Below, one piece after another: positions 25,980 to 34,952 of a stretch of DNA of 64,000 bases. How positions within the stretch are numbered: position 1 is the stretch's first letter; each line of letters opens with the position of its first letter. Location: positions 1,612,001 through 1,676,000 of the forward strand of contig NZ_CP042429.1 of assembly GCF_007970465.1 (NCBI RefSeq), in the 5' to 3' direction. A program made the position numbers and the translations under genes. The notes under the pieces are model-generated. The model was given only the letters and a program-made list of their open reading frames with translations. It ran no database searches and was not told the DNA's origin. The DNA is from Corynebacterium nuruki S6-4 (GTDB lineage Bacteria; Actinomycetota; Actinomycetes; Mycobacteriales; Mycobacteriaceae).

Positions 25980-26085
25980 CGCATCAGCCTCCTCGCGGCA
26001 TCGGTGTGGCACCGGTGTGGTGACGTCCCCATCCTAGGTGGCCCGGCGGACGCCCGCGCGGTGTACAGCTGCGCAGTGACGCAGA

Positions 26086-26126
26086 AAGGTCCGGGGAGCG
26101 GTCACGATGACCACTCCCCGGACCTT
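26086..26126 (-). terminator. Terminator downstream of malate synthase
   Basis: A 13-bp stem, AAGGTCCGGGGAG at 26086-26098 with CTCCCCGGACCTT at 26114-26126, and an inner GGTCA/TGACC stem. On the minus strand it is followed by TTTCT. It lies about 55 bp past the glcB stop. A 10-bp tandem repeat (GGACCTTCCC type, about 26120-26155) adjoins it. Confidence 0.8.
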
Positions 26127-26179
26127 CCCGGACCTTCCCGGACAATCCCGGACGTTCACGTCCGGCGCGTCACACGGTG

Positions 26180-28384
26180 CTACGCGATGCCGTGGAGCTC
26201 CTTGAACTCCAGACGACGGGCGTGCAGGATCGGCTCGGTGTAGCCGGAGGGCTGCGAGGTGCCCAGCAGGATGAGATCGCGGGCAGCCTTCCAGGCCACG
26301 GAGTTGTCGTAGTCCGGCGCCATGTCGCGGTAGGCCTCGTCACCGGCGTTCTGACGGTCGACGACCTGGGCCATCCGCTGCAGCGCCTCGATGACCTGGT
26401 CCTCGGTGACCACACCGTGCTTCAGCCAGTTGGCGAGCAGCTGCGAGTTGATGCGGCAGGTCGCGCGGTCCTCCATGAGGTCGATGTCGTGGATGTCCGG
26501 CACCTTGGAGCAGCCGACACCCTGCTCGACCCAGCGGACCACGTAGCCCAGGATCGACTGGCAGTTGTCGTCAAGCTCCTCCTGGATCTCCTCGGGGGTC
26601 CAGACCGCCTCGTCCTCGCCGACCTTCGCGGCCGCCACAGGCACGGTCAGGATGCCCGGGAGCGAGTCACGGCGTCCGTCCGTCATGAGCTTCTCCTGGA
26701 CGGCGAAGACGTCCACCAGGTGGTAGTGGGTGGCGTGCAGCGTCGCACCGGTCGGCGAGGGGACCCACGCGGTGGAGGCACCCTGCTGCGGCTGGCCGAT
26801 CTTCTGCTCCAGCATCTCGGCCATCAGGTCGGTCTTGGCCCACATGCCCTTACCGATCTGCGCCTTGCCGGACAGGCCGTGGGCCAGACCCGCGTCGACG
26901 TTGTTGTTCTCGTAGGAGTCCATGAACAGGGACGCCTTGAGCTTCGGCTTGCGGTACATCGGGCCGGCCAGCAGCGAGGTGTGGATCTCGTCGCCGGTGC
27001 GGTCCATGAAGCCGGTGTTGATGAAGGCCACGCGGTCGGCGATCGCCTCGATGCAGGCGTCGAGGTTGACGGAGGTGCGGCGCTCCTCGTCCATCAGACC
27101 GATCTTCAGGGTGAAGCGCGGCAGGCCGAGGAGATCCTCGACGGAGGCGAACAGGTCGTTGGTGAAGGCGGACTCCTCCGGACCGTGCTGCTTCGGCTTG
27201 ACGATGTAGATCGAGCCCTCGCGGGAGTTCCGGCGCGGGTTGTCGACGTCCATGCCGGGGATACCGCAGGCGGCAGTCAGGACGGCGTCCATGATGCCCT
27301 CGAAGATCTCCTCGCCCTCGGCATCGAGGATCGCGGGGTTCTGCATGAGGTGGCCGACGTTGCGGCACAGCATGGAGGACCGGCCGTGCAGCCGGATCTC
27401 GCCGCCGTCGCGGCCGGTGAAGTAGCGGTCGTCGTTCTGCTGGCGGGTGAAGGTGCGGCCGTTCTTCGTGATCTCCTCGGCCAGGTCACCCTCGTTGAGG
27501 TGCAGCCAGTTGTGGTAGCCGAGGACCTTGTCGGTCGCGTCGACGGCGGCGATCGAATCCTCGAAGTCCATGATCGCGGTGACCGCGGCCTCGATGACGA
27601 TGTCCTTGACGCCGGCCTTGTCGGTCTTGCCGATCGGGGACTCCGGGTCGATCTGGATCTCGATGTGCAGGCCGTTGTGCTTCAGCAGGATGCCGGTCGG
27701 CGCGGTCTTGTCGCCGGCGTAGCCGATGTAGACCTCGGGCTGCTGCAGGTGGACCTCGGCACCGTCGATGACGGCGGTGAAGCGGTCACCGGAGATGTCG
27801 TACTTCTCGACGTCGGCGTGGGAGCCGGACTCCAGCGGGACGGCTTCGTCGAGGAAGTTGCGGCCCCACTCGATGACCTTGTCGCCGCGGACCTTGTTGT
27901 AGCCCTTGCCCTTCTCCTGGCCGTTCTCCTCGGAGATGGCGTCGGTGCCGTAGAGCGCGTCGTAGAGGGAACCCCAGCGCGCGTTGGCGGCGTTGATGGC
28001 GAAGCGGGCGTTGAGGATCGGGACGACCAGCTGCGGGCCGGCGGTCGTGGCGAACTCGGCGTCCACGTTCTGCGTCCGGATCTCGAAGTCCGCCGGCTGC
28101 TCGACGAGGTAGCCGATCTCCTTGAGGAACGCGGTGTACGGCTCCGCGTCCTGCTTGCCCGGGTGGTCGGCGTACCACTGGTCGAGCTTGGCCTGCAGGT
28201 GGTCACGCTTGGCGAGCAGCTCGCGGTTGCGCGGGGTGTACTCGGCGACGATGTGTCCGAAACCGTTCCAGAACTTCTCCTGGTCCACCCCGGTGCGAGG
28301 CAGAACCTCACCGTTGACGAAGTCGAACAGGGTCTTCGCGACCTGGAGGCCTCCGGCGGTGACGCGTTCCGTCTGCTGTGTCAT
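26180..28384 (-). CDS. glcB: Malate synthase G
   Basis: Condenses glyoxylate and acetyl-CoA to malate, the second step of the glyoxylate shunt (aceB in C. glutamicum). The product is 734 residues, the single-chain isoform-G length. Signatures: [21 protein letters not shown], the catalytic Arg/Glu region, [17 protein letters not shown], and the C-terminal catalytic-base region [22 protein letters not shown] at 28384 has AAGGAG 6 nt upstream. It is divergent from aceA with a 443-bp regulatory region between them, the corynebacterial arrangement. Confidence 0.97.
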   Translation of the reverse strand: MTQQTERVTAGGLQVAKTLFDFVNGEVLPRTGVDQEKFWNGFGHIVAEYTPRNRELLAKRDHLQAKLDQWYADHPGKQDAEPYTAFLKEIGYLVEQPADFEIRTQNVDAEFATTAGPQLVVPILNARFAINAANARWGSLYDALYGTDAISEENGQEKGKGYNKVRGDKVIEWGRNFLDEAVPLESGSHADVEKYDISGDRFTAVIDGAEVHLQQPEVYIGYAGDKTAPTGILLKHNGLHIEIQIDPESPIGKTDKAGVKDIVIEAAVTAIMDFEDSIAAVDATDKVLGYHNWLHLNEGDLAEEITKNGRTFTRQQNDDRYFTGRDGGEIRLHGRSSMLCRNVGHLMQNPAILDAEGEEIFEGIMDAVLTAACGIPGMDVDNPRRNSREGSIYIVKPKQHGPEESAFTNDLFASVEDLLGLPRFTLKIGLMDEERRTSVNLDACIEAIADRVAFINTGFMDRTGDEIHTSLLAGPMYRKPKLKASLFMDSYENNNVDAGLAHGLSGKAQIGKGMWAKTDLMAEMLEQKIGQPQQGASTAWVPSPTGATLHATHYHLVDVFAVQEKLMTDGRRDSLPGILTVPVAAAKVGEDEAVWTPEEIQEELDDNCQSILGYVVRWVEQGVGCSKVPDIHDIDLMEDRATCRINSQLLANWLKHGVVTEDQVIEALQRMAQVVDRQNAGDEAYRDMAPDYDNSVAWKAARDLILLGTSQPSGYTEPILHARRLEFKELHGIA

Positions 28385-28439
28385 GGAAACTCCTTCGTTT
28401 CACGTACTCGACTGTGGCGCAATACGGCTCCCAGCGTAG

Positions 28440-28453
28440 GTGAGTCAGGTCAC
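28440..28453. promoter_or_regulatory. Candidate GlxR site near the glcB start
   Basis: GTGA-N6-TCAC with one more matching flanking pair (GGTGAGTCAGGTCACC in full). It is centred about 62 bp upstream of the glcB ATG. Half-sites and spacing match the GlxR core; binding is inferred. Confidence 0.55.
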
Positions 28454-28703
28454 CGGGACAGCAAAGCGTGGCTTCCGCCTCCGGCCGCCACCCCCGCGTT
28501 CCACCCCGTTCCGGACAGTCCGCCGGGCCGGGTTGATCACAGTATGGTATGGGAAACCGTCGGGAACATCGCACGTCACACCACCCAGCGAACGCATGTG
28601 CCACCTGTTGGGACACAAAAATTCACAATGTGGAATACCGTACGATCGTCCCGTTTGCTGGGCGACAAATCACCCCCGCGGTGGCCCGGATCACCAACCA
28701 CCT

Positions 28704-28731
28704 TTGACGTGGCCTTTCCCATCGGTATCCT
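28704..28731 (+). promoter_or_regulatory. Probable aceA promoter
   Basis: TTGACG (28704-28709), a 16-bp spacer, then TATCCT (28726-28731). This resembles a SigA promoter and would give a leader of roughly 90 nt before the aceA start. Confidence 0.5.
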
Positions 28732-28827
28732 CGTACCTGCTGCTGCGGACGGTGTGATCCGTCCCACCGTCCGCGGCCCGCGTTGTTACCGCCAATCTCT
28801 CACCACTTCAAGGGAGTGAGTCTTTAC

Positions 28828-30120
28828 ATGTCGAACGTCGGACAGGCACGTACCGCCGCCGAAATCCAGAAGGACTGGGACGAGAACCCCCGCTGGACGA
28901 ACGTCAAGCGCGACTACACCGCTGAGCAGGTCGCGGAGCTCCAGGGCACCGTCGTCGAGGAGCACACCCTCGCCCGCCGCGGTTCCGAGATCCTGTGGGA
29001 CGCCGTCAACCAGGAGGGCGACGGCTACATCAACGCCCTCGGTGCCCTCACCGGTAACCAGGCCGTCCAGCAGGTCCGTGCCGGCCTGAAGGCCGTCTAC
29101 CTCTCCGGTTGGCAGGTCGCCGGCGACGCGAACCTCGCCGGCCAGACCTACCCGGACCAGTCGCTCTACCCGGCCAACTCCGTGCCGAACGTGGTCCAGC
29201 GCATCAACAACGCCCTCTCCCGCGCCGACGAGATCTCCCGCGTCGAGGGCGACGACTCCGTCGACAACTGGCTCGTCCCGATCGTCGCCGACGGTGAGGC
29301 CGGCTTCGGTGGCGCCCTCAACGTCTACGAGCTGCAGAAGGCCATGATCAACGCCGGCGCCGCCGGTACCCACTGGGAGGACCAGCTGGCCTCCGAGAAG
29401 AAGTGCGGCCACCTCGGTGGCAAGGTGCTCATCCCGACCCAGCAGCACATCCGCACCCTGAACTCCGCCCGCCTCGCCGCGGACGTGGCAAACACCCCGA
29501 CCGTCGTCGTCGCCCGTACCGACGCCGAGGCCGCCACCCTGATCACCTCCGACGTCGACGAGCGCGACCACGAGTTCCTCACCGGTGAGCGTTCCGCCGA
29601 GGGCTACTACTACACCAAGAACGGCCTCGAGCCCTGCATCGCGCGTGCGAAGTCCTTCGCTCCGTACGCCGACCTGATCTGGATGGAGACCGGTACCCCG
29701 GACCTGGAGCTCGCCAAGAAGTTCGCCGAGGGCGTCCGCTCCGAGCACCCGGACCAGCTGCTGGCCTACAACTGCTCCCCGTCCTTCAAGTGGTCCGCCC
29801 ACCTGGACGACGACGAGATCGCCAAGTTCCAGAACGAGCTGGGTGCCATGGGCTTCAAGTTCCAGTTCATCACCCTGGCCGGCTTCCACGCCCTGAACTA
29901 CTCCATGTTCGATCTGGCCTACGGCTACGCCCGCAACCAGATGAGCGCCTTCGTCGACCTGCAGAACCGCGAGTTCAAGGCCGCCGAGGAGCGTGGCTTC
30001 ACCGCCGTCAAGCACCAGCGCGAGGTCGGCGCCGGCTACTTCGACCGGATTGCCACCACCGTGGACCCGAACTCCTCCACCACCGCCCTGAAGGGCTCCA
30101 CCGAGGAGAAGCAGTTCTAG
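28828..30120 (+). CDS. aceA: Isocitrate lyase
   Basis: Cleaves isocitrate to glyoxylate and succinate, the entry step of the glyoxylate shunt. The product is 430 residues, the ICL1 size. The catalytic motif [11 protein letters not shown] places the nucleophilic Cys near residue 193. Mg-binding and substrate segments [19 protein letters not shown] and NCSPSFKW are present. ATG at 28828 ([10 protein letters not shown]) has AAGGGAG about 12 nt upstream; an in-frame start at 28783 lies in the promoter region. Codon use is strongly biased (almost all C-ending), typical of a highly expressed gene. Followed by a strong terminator. Confidence 0.97.
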   Translation: MSNVGQARTAAEIQKDWDENPRWTNVKRDYTAEQVAELQGTVVEEHTLARRGSEILWDAVNQEGDGYINALGALTGNQAVQQVRAGLKAVYLSGWQVAGDANLAGQTYPDQSLYPANSVPNVVQRINNALSRADEISRVEGDDSVDNWLVPIVADGEAGFGGALNVYELQKAMINAGAAGTHWEDQLASEKKCGHLGGKVLIPTQQHIRTLNSARLAADVANTPTVVVARTDAEAATLITSDVDERDHEFLTGERSAEGYYYTKNGLEPCIARAKSFAPYADLIWMETGTPDLELAKKFAEGVRSEHPDQLLAYNCSPSFKWSAHLDDDEIAKFQNELGAMGFKFQFITLAGFHALNYSMFDLAYGYARNQMSAFVDLQNREFKAAEERGFTAVKHQREVGAGYFDRIATTVDPNSSTTALKGSTEEKQF

Positions 30121-30193
30121 TTCTCCCCACCGGGACAACTGAACCGCCTCTGACCGGGGCGACGGTCACTGCACAACGGTGACAACGCACAGG

Positions 30194-30236
30194 AACACCG
30201 CCTGTCCTGCGACAACACGCAGGACAGGCGGTGTTT
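30194..30236 (+). terminator. Rho-independent terminator of aceA
   Basis: A perfect 17-bp stem, AACACCGCCTGTCCTGC at 30194-30210 with its complement at 30219-30235, an 8-nt loop and a TTTT tail. It lies 74 bp past the aceA stop. Confidence 0.9.
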
Positions 30237-30275
30237 TGCGATGTCGCGCCCCCCGCGCGCCCCTGTCATCTGCCC

Positions 30276-30447
30276 GGCAGACCAACCGTCCGCCCGGCAG
30301 GCCAACCGTCCGCCCGGCAGGCCACCTGATCGGCTGGCAGGCCACTTGTCCATCCGGCAGGCCAACCGTTCGGCTGGCAGGCCAAAAGTACGGCGACACC
30401 CCAGGTGAACGTCGTTTTCGCCTGCCAGTCGGACAGATGCGCTGCCA
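30276..30447. repeat. Mirrored 20-bp-period repeat, locus A
   Basis: Six GGCAG-led units start at exactly 30276, 30296, 30316, 30336, 30356 and 30376 (consensus GGCAGGCCAACCGTCCGNCT). The last forms the left arm of a hairpin: CTGGCAGGC at 30374-30382 and GCCTGCCAG at 30420-30428, with AAAA/TTTT inside. Two inverted units follow at the same 20-bp step (cctgcc at 30421, gctgcc at 30441). The centre, read on the minus strand (GGCAGGCGAAAACGACGTTC), matches locus B at 41787-41937. The period is not a multiple of three, so the array is not coding. It lies between the convergent aceA and a membrane-protein gene. Confidence 0.85.
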
Positions 30448-30520
30448 CGTCGGCGCCACCGCCCTCTCACACCACAGCACGTCGGCGCCACCGCCCTCCC
30501 ACACCACAGCACGCCGGCGC
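30446..30520. repeat. 32-bp tandem repeat, 2.3 copies
   Basis: Units starting CACGTCGGCGCCACCGCCCT at 30446, 30478 and (truncated, CACGCCGGCG) 30510. The first two differ at one base. The array directly follows the mirrored repeat and ends 28 bp before the stop of the membrane-protein gene. Confidence 0.85.
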
Positions 30521-30548
30521 TGTATCCCCTTCCCCCGAAGCCCCTCCC

Positions 30549-31769
30549 CTAGCGCGGCCGCCGACGCTGCCTGCGGAACCGTGACGGCGGCTTGTCCTCG
30601 TAGAGCCCGGTGATCTGGCGCCGCTGGTGCTCACGCCGGTTGTACGTCGCCTCACGGATCGCGTCGTCCCGGTCGAAGCTCGACCCGATCGCCCCCGCCA
30701 GCGTCCCGAGAGACGCGGTCAGCCACGCCAGCTTGCCGTAGCCCCACGGGAACGCCTCGTCGCCGACCTGCTGCCGGAAGAAGTTGGTGTCCACGATGAC
30801 GACCGACACGACGAGCAACGCCACGAACACCGTCGTGTAGATCATCACCGCGGCGATGAGCACCGTCCCCAGCGTCGCACGGTTGTCCATCCGGGCACGC
30901 CACTGCGCGACACTGTCATTGTCGCGGTCGGGCCACCGGTTCCACAGTCCGTTGTGGTAGATCAGCCAGAACGACAGGGCACCGACGGCGAAGACGCTGA
31001 TACCGGCCATCCGCAGGACCGAGATTGTGTGGGACATCTGCCACATCGACCCGTAGAAGATGCCGTAGGCGCCGGTGGCCACCGCGATCGCCAGACATCC
31101 GGTGAGCACCCGGTACAGCTGTTCGGGCCGGTTGCCGGAGATCATGCCGAGCAGCAGCCGCAGGCCACGGCCCCGGCCGTCGATGACGCGGGTGACGTCG
31201 GCGTCGGCGTCACCACCTTCGATGTCGGCACCGGCGTGGACGCTCTCCCGCACCCCGGCCCCCGCCGGCTTGCCGCGCAGCAGCCGGCTGATCTCCTGGC
31301 GCAGGCCTTCCTCGGCGCGCAGCACCCCGAAGGCCGGCAGGCACAGCATGGTCACCGTGCCGTGGTGGACGGTCTGGCTGATGACGGGACGCCGCGTGGT
31401 GAGCGGCAGATCCGTGACGTAGATCATCCGGTCCCAGCCCTGCGCGGTGAGGATCCCGGGGGCACTGTCGGACAGCCGGACACTGCCGTCGAGCCGCATG
31501 GGCAGTGTCGAGGTACGCACCTGGACGCGCGGGTGGCCGCTGGCGCGGAGCTCGTCGTCGGTGATGTCGGAATCGTCGGGTCGGATCCCGAGGGTGCCGA
31601 GGACGCGGATGACCCGTTTCTCGGGCAGGCCGGGGTCCACCATGACCCCGATGACGGTGACGTGGCGGGACGCCATGAAAGCGTCGGTGTCGGCCTCGGG
31701 ATCCGGACCGGTCCCGGTGTCAGGCTCGTCCCCGGGTTCGTATCCACCCGTGTGTGCTGGCTCGGACAT
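30549..31769 (-). CDS. Membrane protein of unknown function, four TM segments
   Basis: A predicted 406-residue protein. The first 210 residues are soluble: an acidic tail, then VTVIGVMVDPGLPEKRVIRV and a domain ending near SRLLRGKPAG. Four membrane segments follow (LTGCLAIAVATGAYGIFYG, VFAVGALSFWLIYHNGL, TVLIAAVMIYTTVFVALLVV and the GYGKLAWLTASLGTLAGAI region), with a very basic C-terminus (SRFRRQRRRPR). ATG at 31769 (MSEPAHTGGY) is preferred; a GTG at 31790 is possible. I do not recognise the family. It is read from downstream of lpd after a hairpin, so probably has its own promoter. Confidence 0.7.
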   Translation of the reverse strand: MSEPAHTGGYEPGDEPDTGTGPDPEADTDAFMASRHVTVIGVMVDPGLPEKRVIRVLGTLGIRPDDSDITDDELRASGHPRVQVRTSTLPMRLDGSVRLSDSAPGILTAQGWDRMIYVTDLPLTTRRPVISQTVHHGTVTMLCLPAFGVLRAEEGLRQEISRLLRGKPAGAGVRESVHAGADIEGGDADADVTRVIDGRGRGLRLLLGMISGNRPEQLYRVLTGCLAIAVATGAYGIFYGSMWQMSHTISVLRMAGISVFAVGALSFWLIYHNGLWNRWPDRDNDSVAQWRARMDNRATLGTVLIAAVMIYTTVFVALLVVSVVIVDTNFFRQQVGDEAFPWGYGKLAWLTASLGTLAGAIGSSFDRDDAIREATYNRREHQRRQITGLYEDKPPSRFRRQRRRPR

Positions 31770-31797
31770 GGCCAGCATGATACCCGACACAACAGGA

Positions 31798-31828
31798 GGG
31801 TCCCGGCACCGTGACGGTGCCGGGACCC
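31798..31828 (-). terminator. Terminator hairpin after lpd
   Basis: A perfect 13-bp stem, GGGTCCCGGCACC at 31798-31810 with its complement at 31816-31828, and a 5-nt loop. On the minus strand it is followed by TCCTGTTGTG. It lies 24 bp past the lpd stop. Confidence 0.75.
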
Positions 31829-31851
31829 GGTTGCTGCGGGGAGCTCACAAC

Positions 31852-33276
31852 CTACAGGTTGATCATGTGCCCTTCGATCCCCTCGACGGCCTCCTTGATG
31901 GCCTCGGAGAGGGTCGGGTGGGTGTGGACGTTGCGTCCGATCTCCTCGGCGGTGAGGTCGTAGCGCTGCGCCAGGGTCAGTTCCGGCAGCAGTTCGGAGA
32001 CGTCCGGGCCGACCAGGTGGGCGCCGATGAGCTCGCCGTACTCGGCGTCCGCGATGACCTTGACGAAACCGACGGCCTCGCCCAGGCCCTGGGCCTTGCC
32101 GTTGGCGGAGTAGGGGAAGGTCGCGACCTTGATGTCGCGGCCGGCCTCCTCGGCGCGCTTGCGGGCGGCGTCCTCGGTGTAGCCGAAGGACGCGACCTGC
32201 GGGTTGCAGAAGGTGGCGCGCGGCATGTTCATGTAGTCGCCGAGTTCCTGGGTCTCGGCACCGGCGATCGTCTCGGCGGCGACGACACCCTGTGCCTCGG
32301 CGACGTGGGCGAGCTGGAGCTTCGCGGTGACGTCACCGATGGAGTAGATGTGCGGCACGTTGGTGCGCATCCGCTCGTCGATGTCGATGGCGCCGCGTTC
32401 GGTGAGCTTCACGCCGGTCTTCTCCAGGCCGAAGCCCTCGACGCGGGGGGCGAAGCCGATGGAGACCATGACCCGGTCGGCCTTGATCGTCTCGGACTTC
32501 GAGCCGTCGGCGGACTCGATGTCCACCTCGACACCCTTGTCGCCGCCGAGGTCGCGGACGGCGGTGGTCTTGTGCCCGGTCTTGAGGGTCACGCCGAGCT
32601 TCTTGTACTGCTTGGCGATCTCCTTGGAGACGTCCTTGTCCTCGTTGGGCAGGACGCGGTCCATGAACTCGACGATGGTGATGTCCACGCCGAAGTTGGA
32701 GAGCACGTAGGCGAACTCCATGCCGATCGCGCCGGCGCCGATGATGACCATGGACTTCGGGGCGTCCGGGTCGAGGATCTGCTCCTCGTAGGAGACGATG
32801 TTGCCGCCGATGGTCACACCGGGCAGGGACTTGACGACCGAGCCGGTGGCGATGATCGCGTTGTCGAAGGTCACCGTCTTGCCGGCGTCGTCACCCTCGG
32901 TCACCTCGACGGTGTGGTCGTCGGTGAAGGTGCCCAGACCGTTGATCTCGGTGATCTTGTTCTTCTTCATGAGGAAGTGGACACCCTTGACGATGCCCGC
33001 CGAGACCTTGCGGGAGCGCTTGTGCGCCACCCCGTAGTCCATGGAGATGTTGTCACCGGTGATGCCGAAGGTCTTGGCTTCCTTGGTGAGGATGTGCGAG
33101 ATCTCGGCGTTACGGATGAGCGCCTTCGACGGGATGCAGCCCACGTTGAGGCACACCCCGCCCCAGTACTGCTTCTCGATCACAGCGGTCTTCAGACCCA
33201 GCTGTGCCGCTCGGATGGCGGCGACGTACCCGCCGGGGCCCGCGCCGATTACTACTACGTCATAATGTTCAGCCAC
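31852..33276 (-). CDS. lpd: Dihydrolipoyl dehydrogenase
   Basis: FAD enzyme that re-oxidises dihydrolipoamide in pyruvate and 2-oxoglutarate dehydrogenase complexes. The product is 474 residues. FAD fold [21 protein letters not shown], redox disulfide [14 protein letters not shown] (Cys 42 and 47), NAD fold [17 protein letters not shown], second FAD motif [16 protein letters not shown] and the catalytic His-Glu in [13 protein letters not shown] are all present. The start is GTG at 33276 with no strong ribosome-binding site. It is a single gene, separate from the E1/E2 genes, as in other corynebacteria. Confidence 0.97.
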   Translation of the reverse strand: MAEHYDVVVIGAGPGGYVAAIRAAQLGLKTAVIEKQYWGGVCLNVGCIPSKALIRNAEISHILTKEAKTFGITGDNISMDYGVAHKRSRKVSAGIVKGVHFLMKKNKITEINGLGTFTDDHTVEVTEGDDAGKTVTFDNAIIATGSVVKSLPGVTIGGNIVSYEEQILDPDAPKSMVIIGAGAIGMEFAYVLSNFGVDITIVEFMDRVLPNEDKDVSKEIAKQYKKLGVTLKTGHKTTAVRDLGGDKGVEVDIESADGSKSETIKADRVMVSIGFAPRVEGFGLEKTGVKLTERGAIDIDERMRTNVPHIYSIGDVTAKLQLAHVAEAQGVVAAETIAGAETQELGDYMNMPRATFCNPQVASFGYTEDAARKRAEEAGRDIKVATFPYSANGKAQGLGEAVGFVKVIADAEYGELIGAHLVGPDVSELLPELTLAQRYDLTAEEIGRNVHTHPTLSEAIKEAVEGIEGHMINL

Positions 33277-33377
33277 GGAAGCTATGATACGTCGTTTCCG
33301 GCGTGGCGCACCTCACCGGGTGCGGCGGACGTGATGCAGGAGCGCCCAGGGAAACAGAACGCCTGTCAGAGGGACGC

Positions 33378-33488
33378 TCAGAAGAACCGGGCCCAGAGTG
33401 CGTAGGCCCCGTCGAGGAAGCCGTTGGCGGCGTCGCCGAGGAACGTGTTGACGGTGACGATGAGCTGGTCGAGCGGGGCGAGGTTCAC
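33378..33488 (-). CDS. Possible 36-residue amphipathic peptide (porin-like?)
   Basis: GTG at 33488 with AAAGG 8 nt upstream opens a 36-codon frame starting MNLAPLDQLIVTVNTFLGDA and ending ALWARFF. The peptide is hydrophobic and amphipathic, with Asp residues spaced along a helix, no Cys and no signal peptide. These traits resemble the very small mycomembrane porins PorA/PorH of corynebacteria, but no sequence match is recognised. It is divergent from a mycolyltransferase gene 153 bp away, an enzyme class that acylates such porins. It could also be a chance frame. Confidence 0.45.
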   Translation of the reverse strand: MNLAPLDQLIVTVNTFLGDAANGFLDGAYALWARFF

Positions 33489-33641
33489 AGGGGTGGCCTT
33501 TCGGTCTGCGGGGTCGTCTCAGGAAGAGATGTTTCGCCGCACATGTTACTGTGACCTCATTGACTGTGCTGTCCGGAGGTACCCGGAGCACGGCACCGAC
33601 GCCCCCGCCGGCACCCCAGACGTTTCTACCGTGAGGATCCG

Positions 33642-34952
33642 ATGAGCTCGACCCGCCGCCACGCCACCACCGGGATGTTCCGCTCCCGCCGCATCGCCGC
33701 CGCCGCCCTGGCTGCGGCGCTTCCGCTGTCCGTCGCCACCGCGGTCGGGACCGCCGGCACCGCCGCCGCCGAGGACGCCCCGGCTGCCGCGACCGTCCCC
33801 GAGGCCTTCCCCACCCAGGCCGAGGCCGAGAAAGCCGGCTACGTCCCGGCGAAGGAGGCGGGCTGGCGCAAGTGGGTCTACCTGCAGGAGGACAAGACCG
33901 ACGACAACGGCCAGGTCAGCAAGGCCGGCGACCGGTACACGCGGATGGAGGAGCTGCAGGTCCACTCCCCGTCGATGGGCCGGGACATCCCGATCGTCAC
34001 CATCCGCGCGAAGGAGGACGCCGCGAACGCCCCGACGCTCTACCTGCTCAACGGCGCGGACGGCGGATCGGGCCGGGCGAACTGGCTGGAGCAGTCCAGC
34101 GCGATCGACTTCTACGCCAACAAGGTCCAGAACGTGAACGTCGTCATCCCGATGGCCGGCGCCTTCTCCTACTACACCGACTGGCAGCAGCCCAGCGTGT
34201 TCGACAAGGACGGCAACGAGAAGGGTGGCGTCCAGAAGTGGGAGACCTTCCTGACCAGCGAGCTGCCCGGGGTCATGGAGAAGAACCACCTGAAGACCAC
34301 GAACGAAAAGCGCGCCATCGTCGGCATGTCGATGTCCGCCTCCACCACCCTGGTCTACGCCGAGCAGCACCCGGGCCTCTACGACGCGATCGGGTCCTTC
34401 TCCGGCTGCCCCGCCACCAGCGGTGGTCCGGCCAACAGTGTGGACGCCGTCTTCGGCGCCAAGGGCGGCCAGGTCTCCTACGAGCAGATGTGGGGTGACC
34501 GCGACGGTGACATCGCGCACCGCAACGACGCCCAGCTCAACGTCGACAAACTGCGCGACCAGCACAACATCTACGTCAGCAGCGGCACCGGCCTGATGGG
34601 TGAGCACGACGTGCCCAGCGGTGACATCCTGCGCGGCAACGCCCTCGGCTCCGTCACCCCGGCGGTCGAGGGTGGCGTGATCGAGGCCGCGACGAACAAC
34701 TGCACCCACGCCTTCAAGGCGAAGGCCGATCAGGCGGGGATCAACCAGGCGAACAACAACCTGGTCTTCGACTTCCACCCGACCGGGACCCACCAGTGGG
34801 GCTACTGGCAGGACGACATGATCAACTCCTGGCCGACCATCGCCGCCGGTCTCGGCCTCGGCGAGGGTGCGCAGCAGCTCTCCGACGAGTACGCCACCGA
34901 GTACCGGGCGGACCACCAGGGCGTCGGCTCCGCCGTTCCGCCGCTCGGCTGA
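33642..34952 (+). CDS. Secreted mycolyltransferase (antigen 85 / corynomycolyltransferase family)
   Basis: Transfers mycolic acids between trehalose monomycolate and acceptors (trehalose, arabinogalactan or proteins) at the cell envelope. The product is 436 residues. The N-terminus has Arg-rich residues, a hydrophobic core (IAAAALAAALPLSVATAVG) and a likely cleavage after GTAAA. The alpha/beta-hydrolase core has LYLLNGADGGSGRANWL (oxyanion region), nucleophile elbow IVGMSMSASTTLVYA (Ser near 230) and C-terminal His in GTHQWGYWQDDM. ATG at 33642 has AGGA 4 nt upstream. It lies between a divergent tiny frame and a flippase-like gene whose start overlaps its stop. Confidence 0.92.
   Translation: MSSTRRHATTGMFRSRRIAAAALAAALPLSVATAVGTAGTAAAEDAPAAATVPEAFPTQAEAEKAGYVPAKEAGWRKWVYLQEDKTDDNGQVSKAGDRYTRMEELQVHSPSMGRDIPIVTIRAKEDAANAPTLYLLNGADGGSGRANWLEQSSAIDFYANKVQNVNVVIPMAGAFSYYTDWQQPSVFDKDGNEKGGVQKWETFLTSELPGVMEKNHLKTTNEKRAIVGMSMSASTTLVYAEQHPGLYDAIGSFSGCPATSGGPANSVDAVFGAKGGQVSYEQMWGDRDGDIAHRNDAQLNVDKLRDQHNIYVSSGTGLMGEHDVPSGDILRGNALGSVTPAVEGGVIEAATNNCTHAFKAKADQAGINQANNNLVFDFHPTGTHQWGYWQDDMINSWPTIAAGLGLGEGAQQLSDEYATEYRADHQGVGSAVPPLG

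Larger units (their letters stand above)
28385..28827. promoter_or_regulatory. Divergent glcB-aceA control region
   Basis: A 443-bp gap without a gene. It contains a CRP/GlxR-type site (28440-28453), a plausible aceA promoter (28704-28731), and AT-rich stretches around 28535-28560 and 28612-28640. TTTGC/GCAAA motifs near 28465 and 28654 could be RamB half-sites, and C/G runs fit the loose RamA consensus, but both motifs are too short to call. In C. glutamicum this region is controlled by RamA, RamB and GlxR. Confidence 0.55.

Noticed and set aside
30276..30400. CRISPR array
   Set aside because: The 20-bp units are degenerate, directly adjacent with no unique spacers, and turn into inverted units; no cas genes are in the window.
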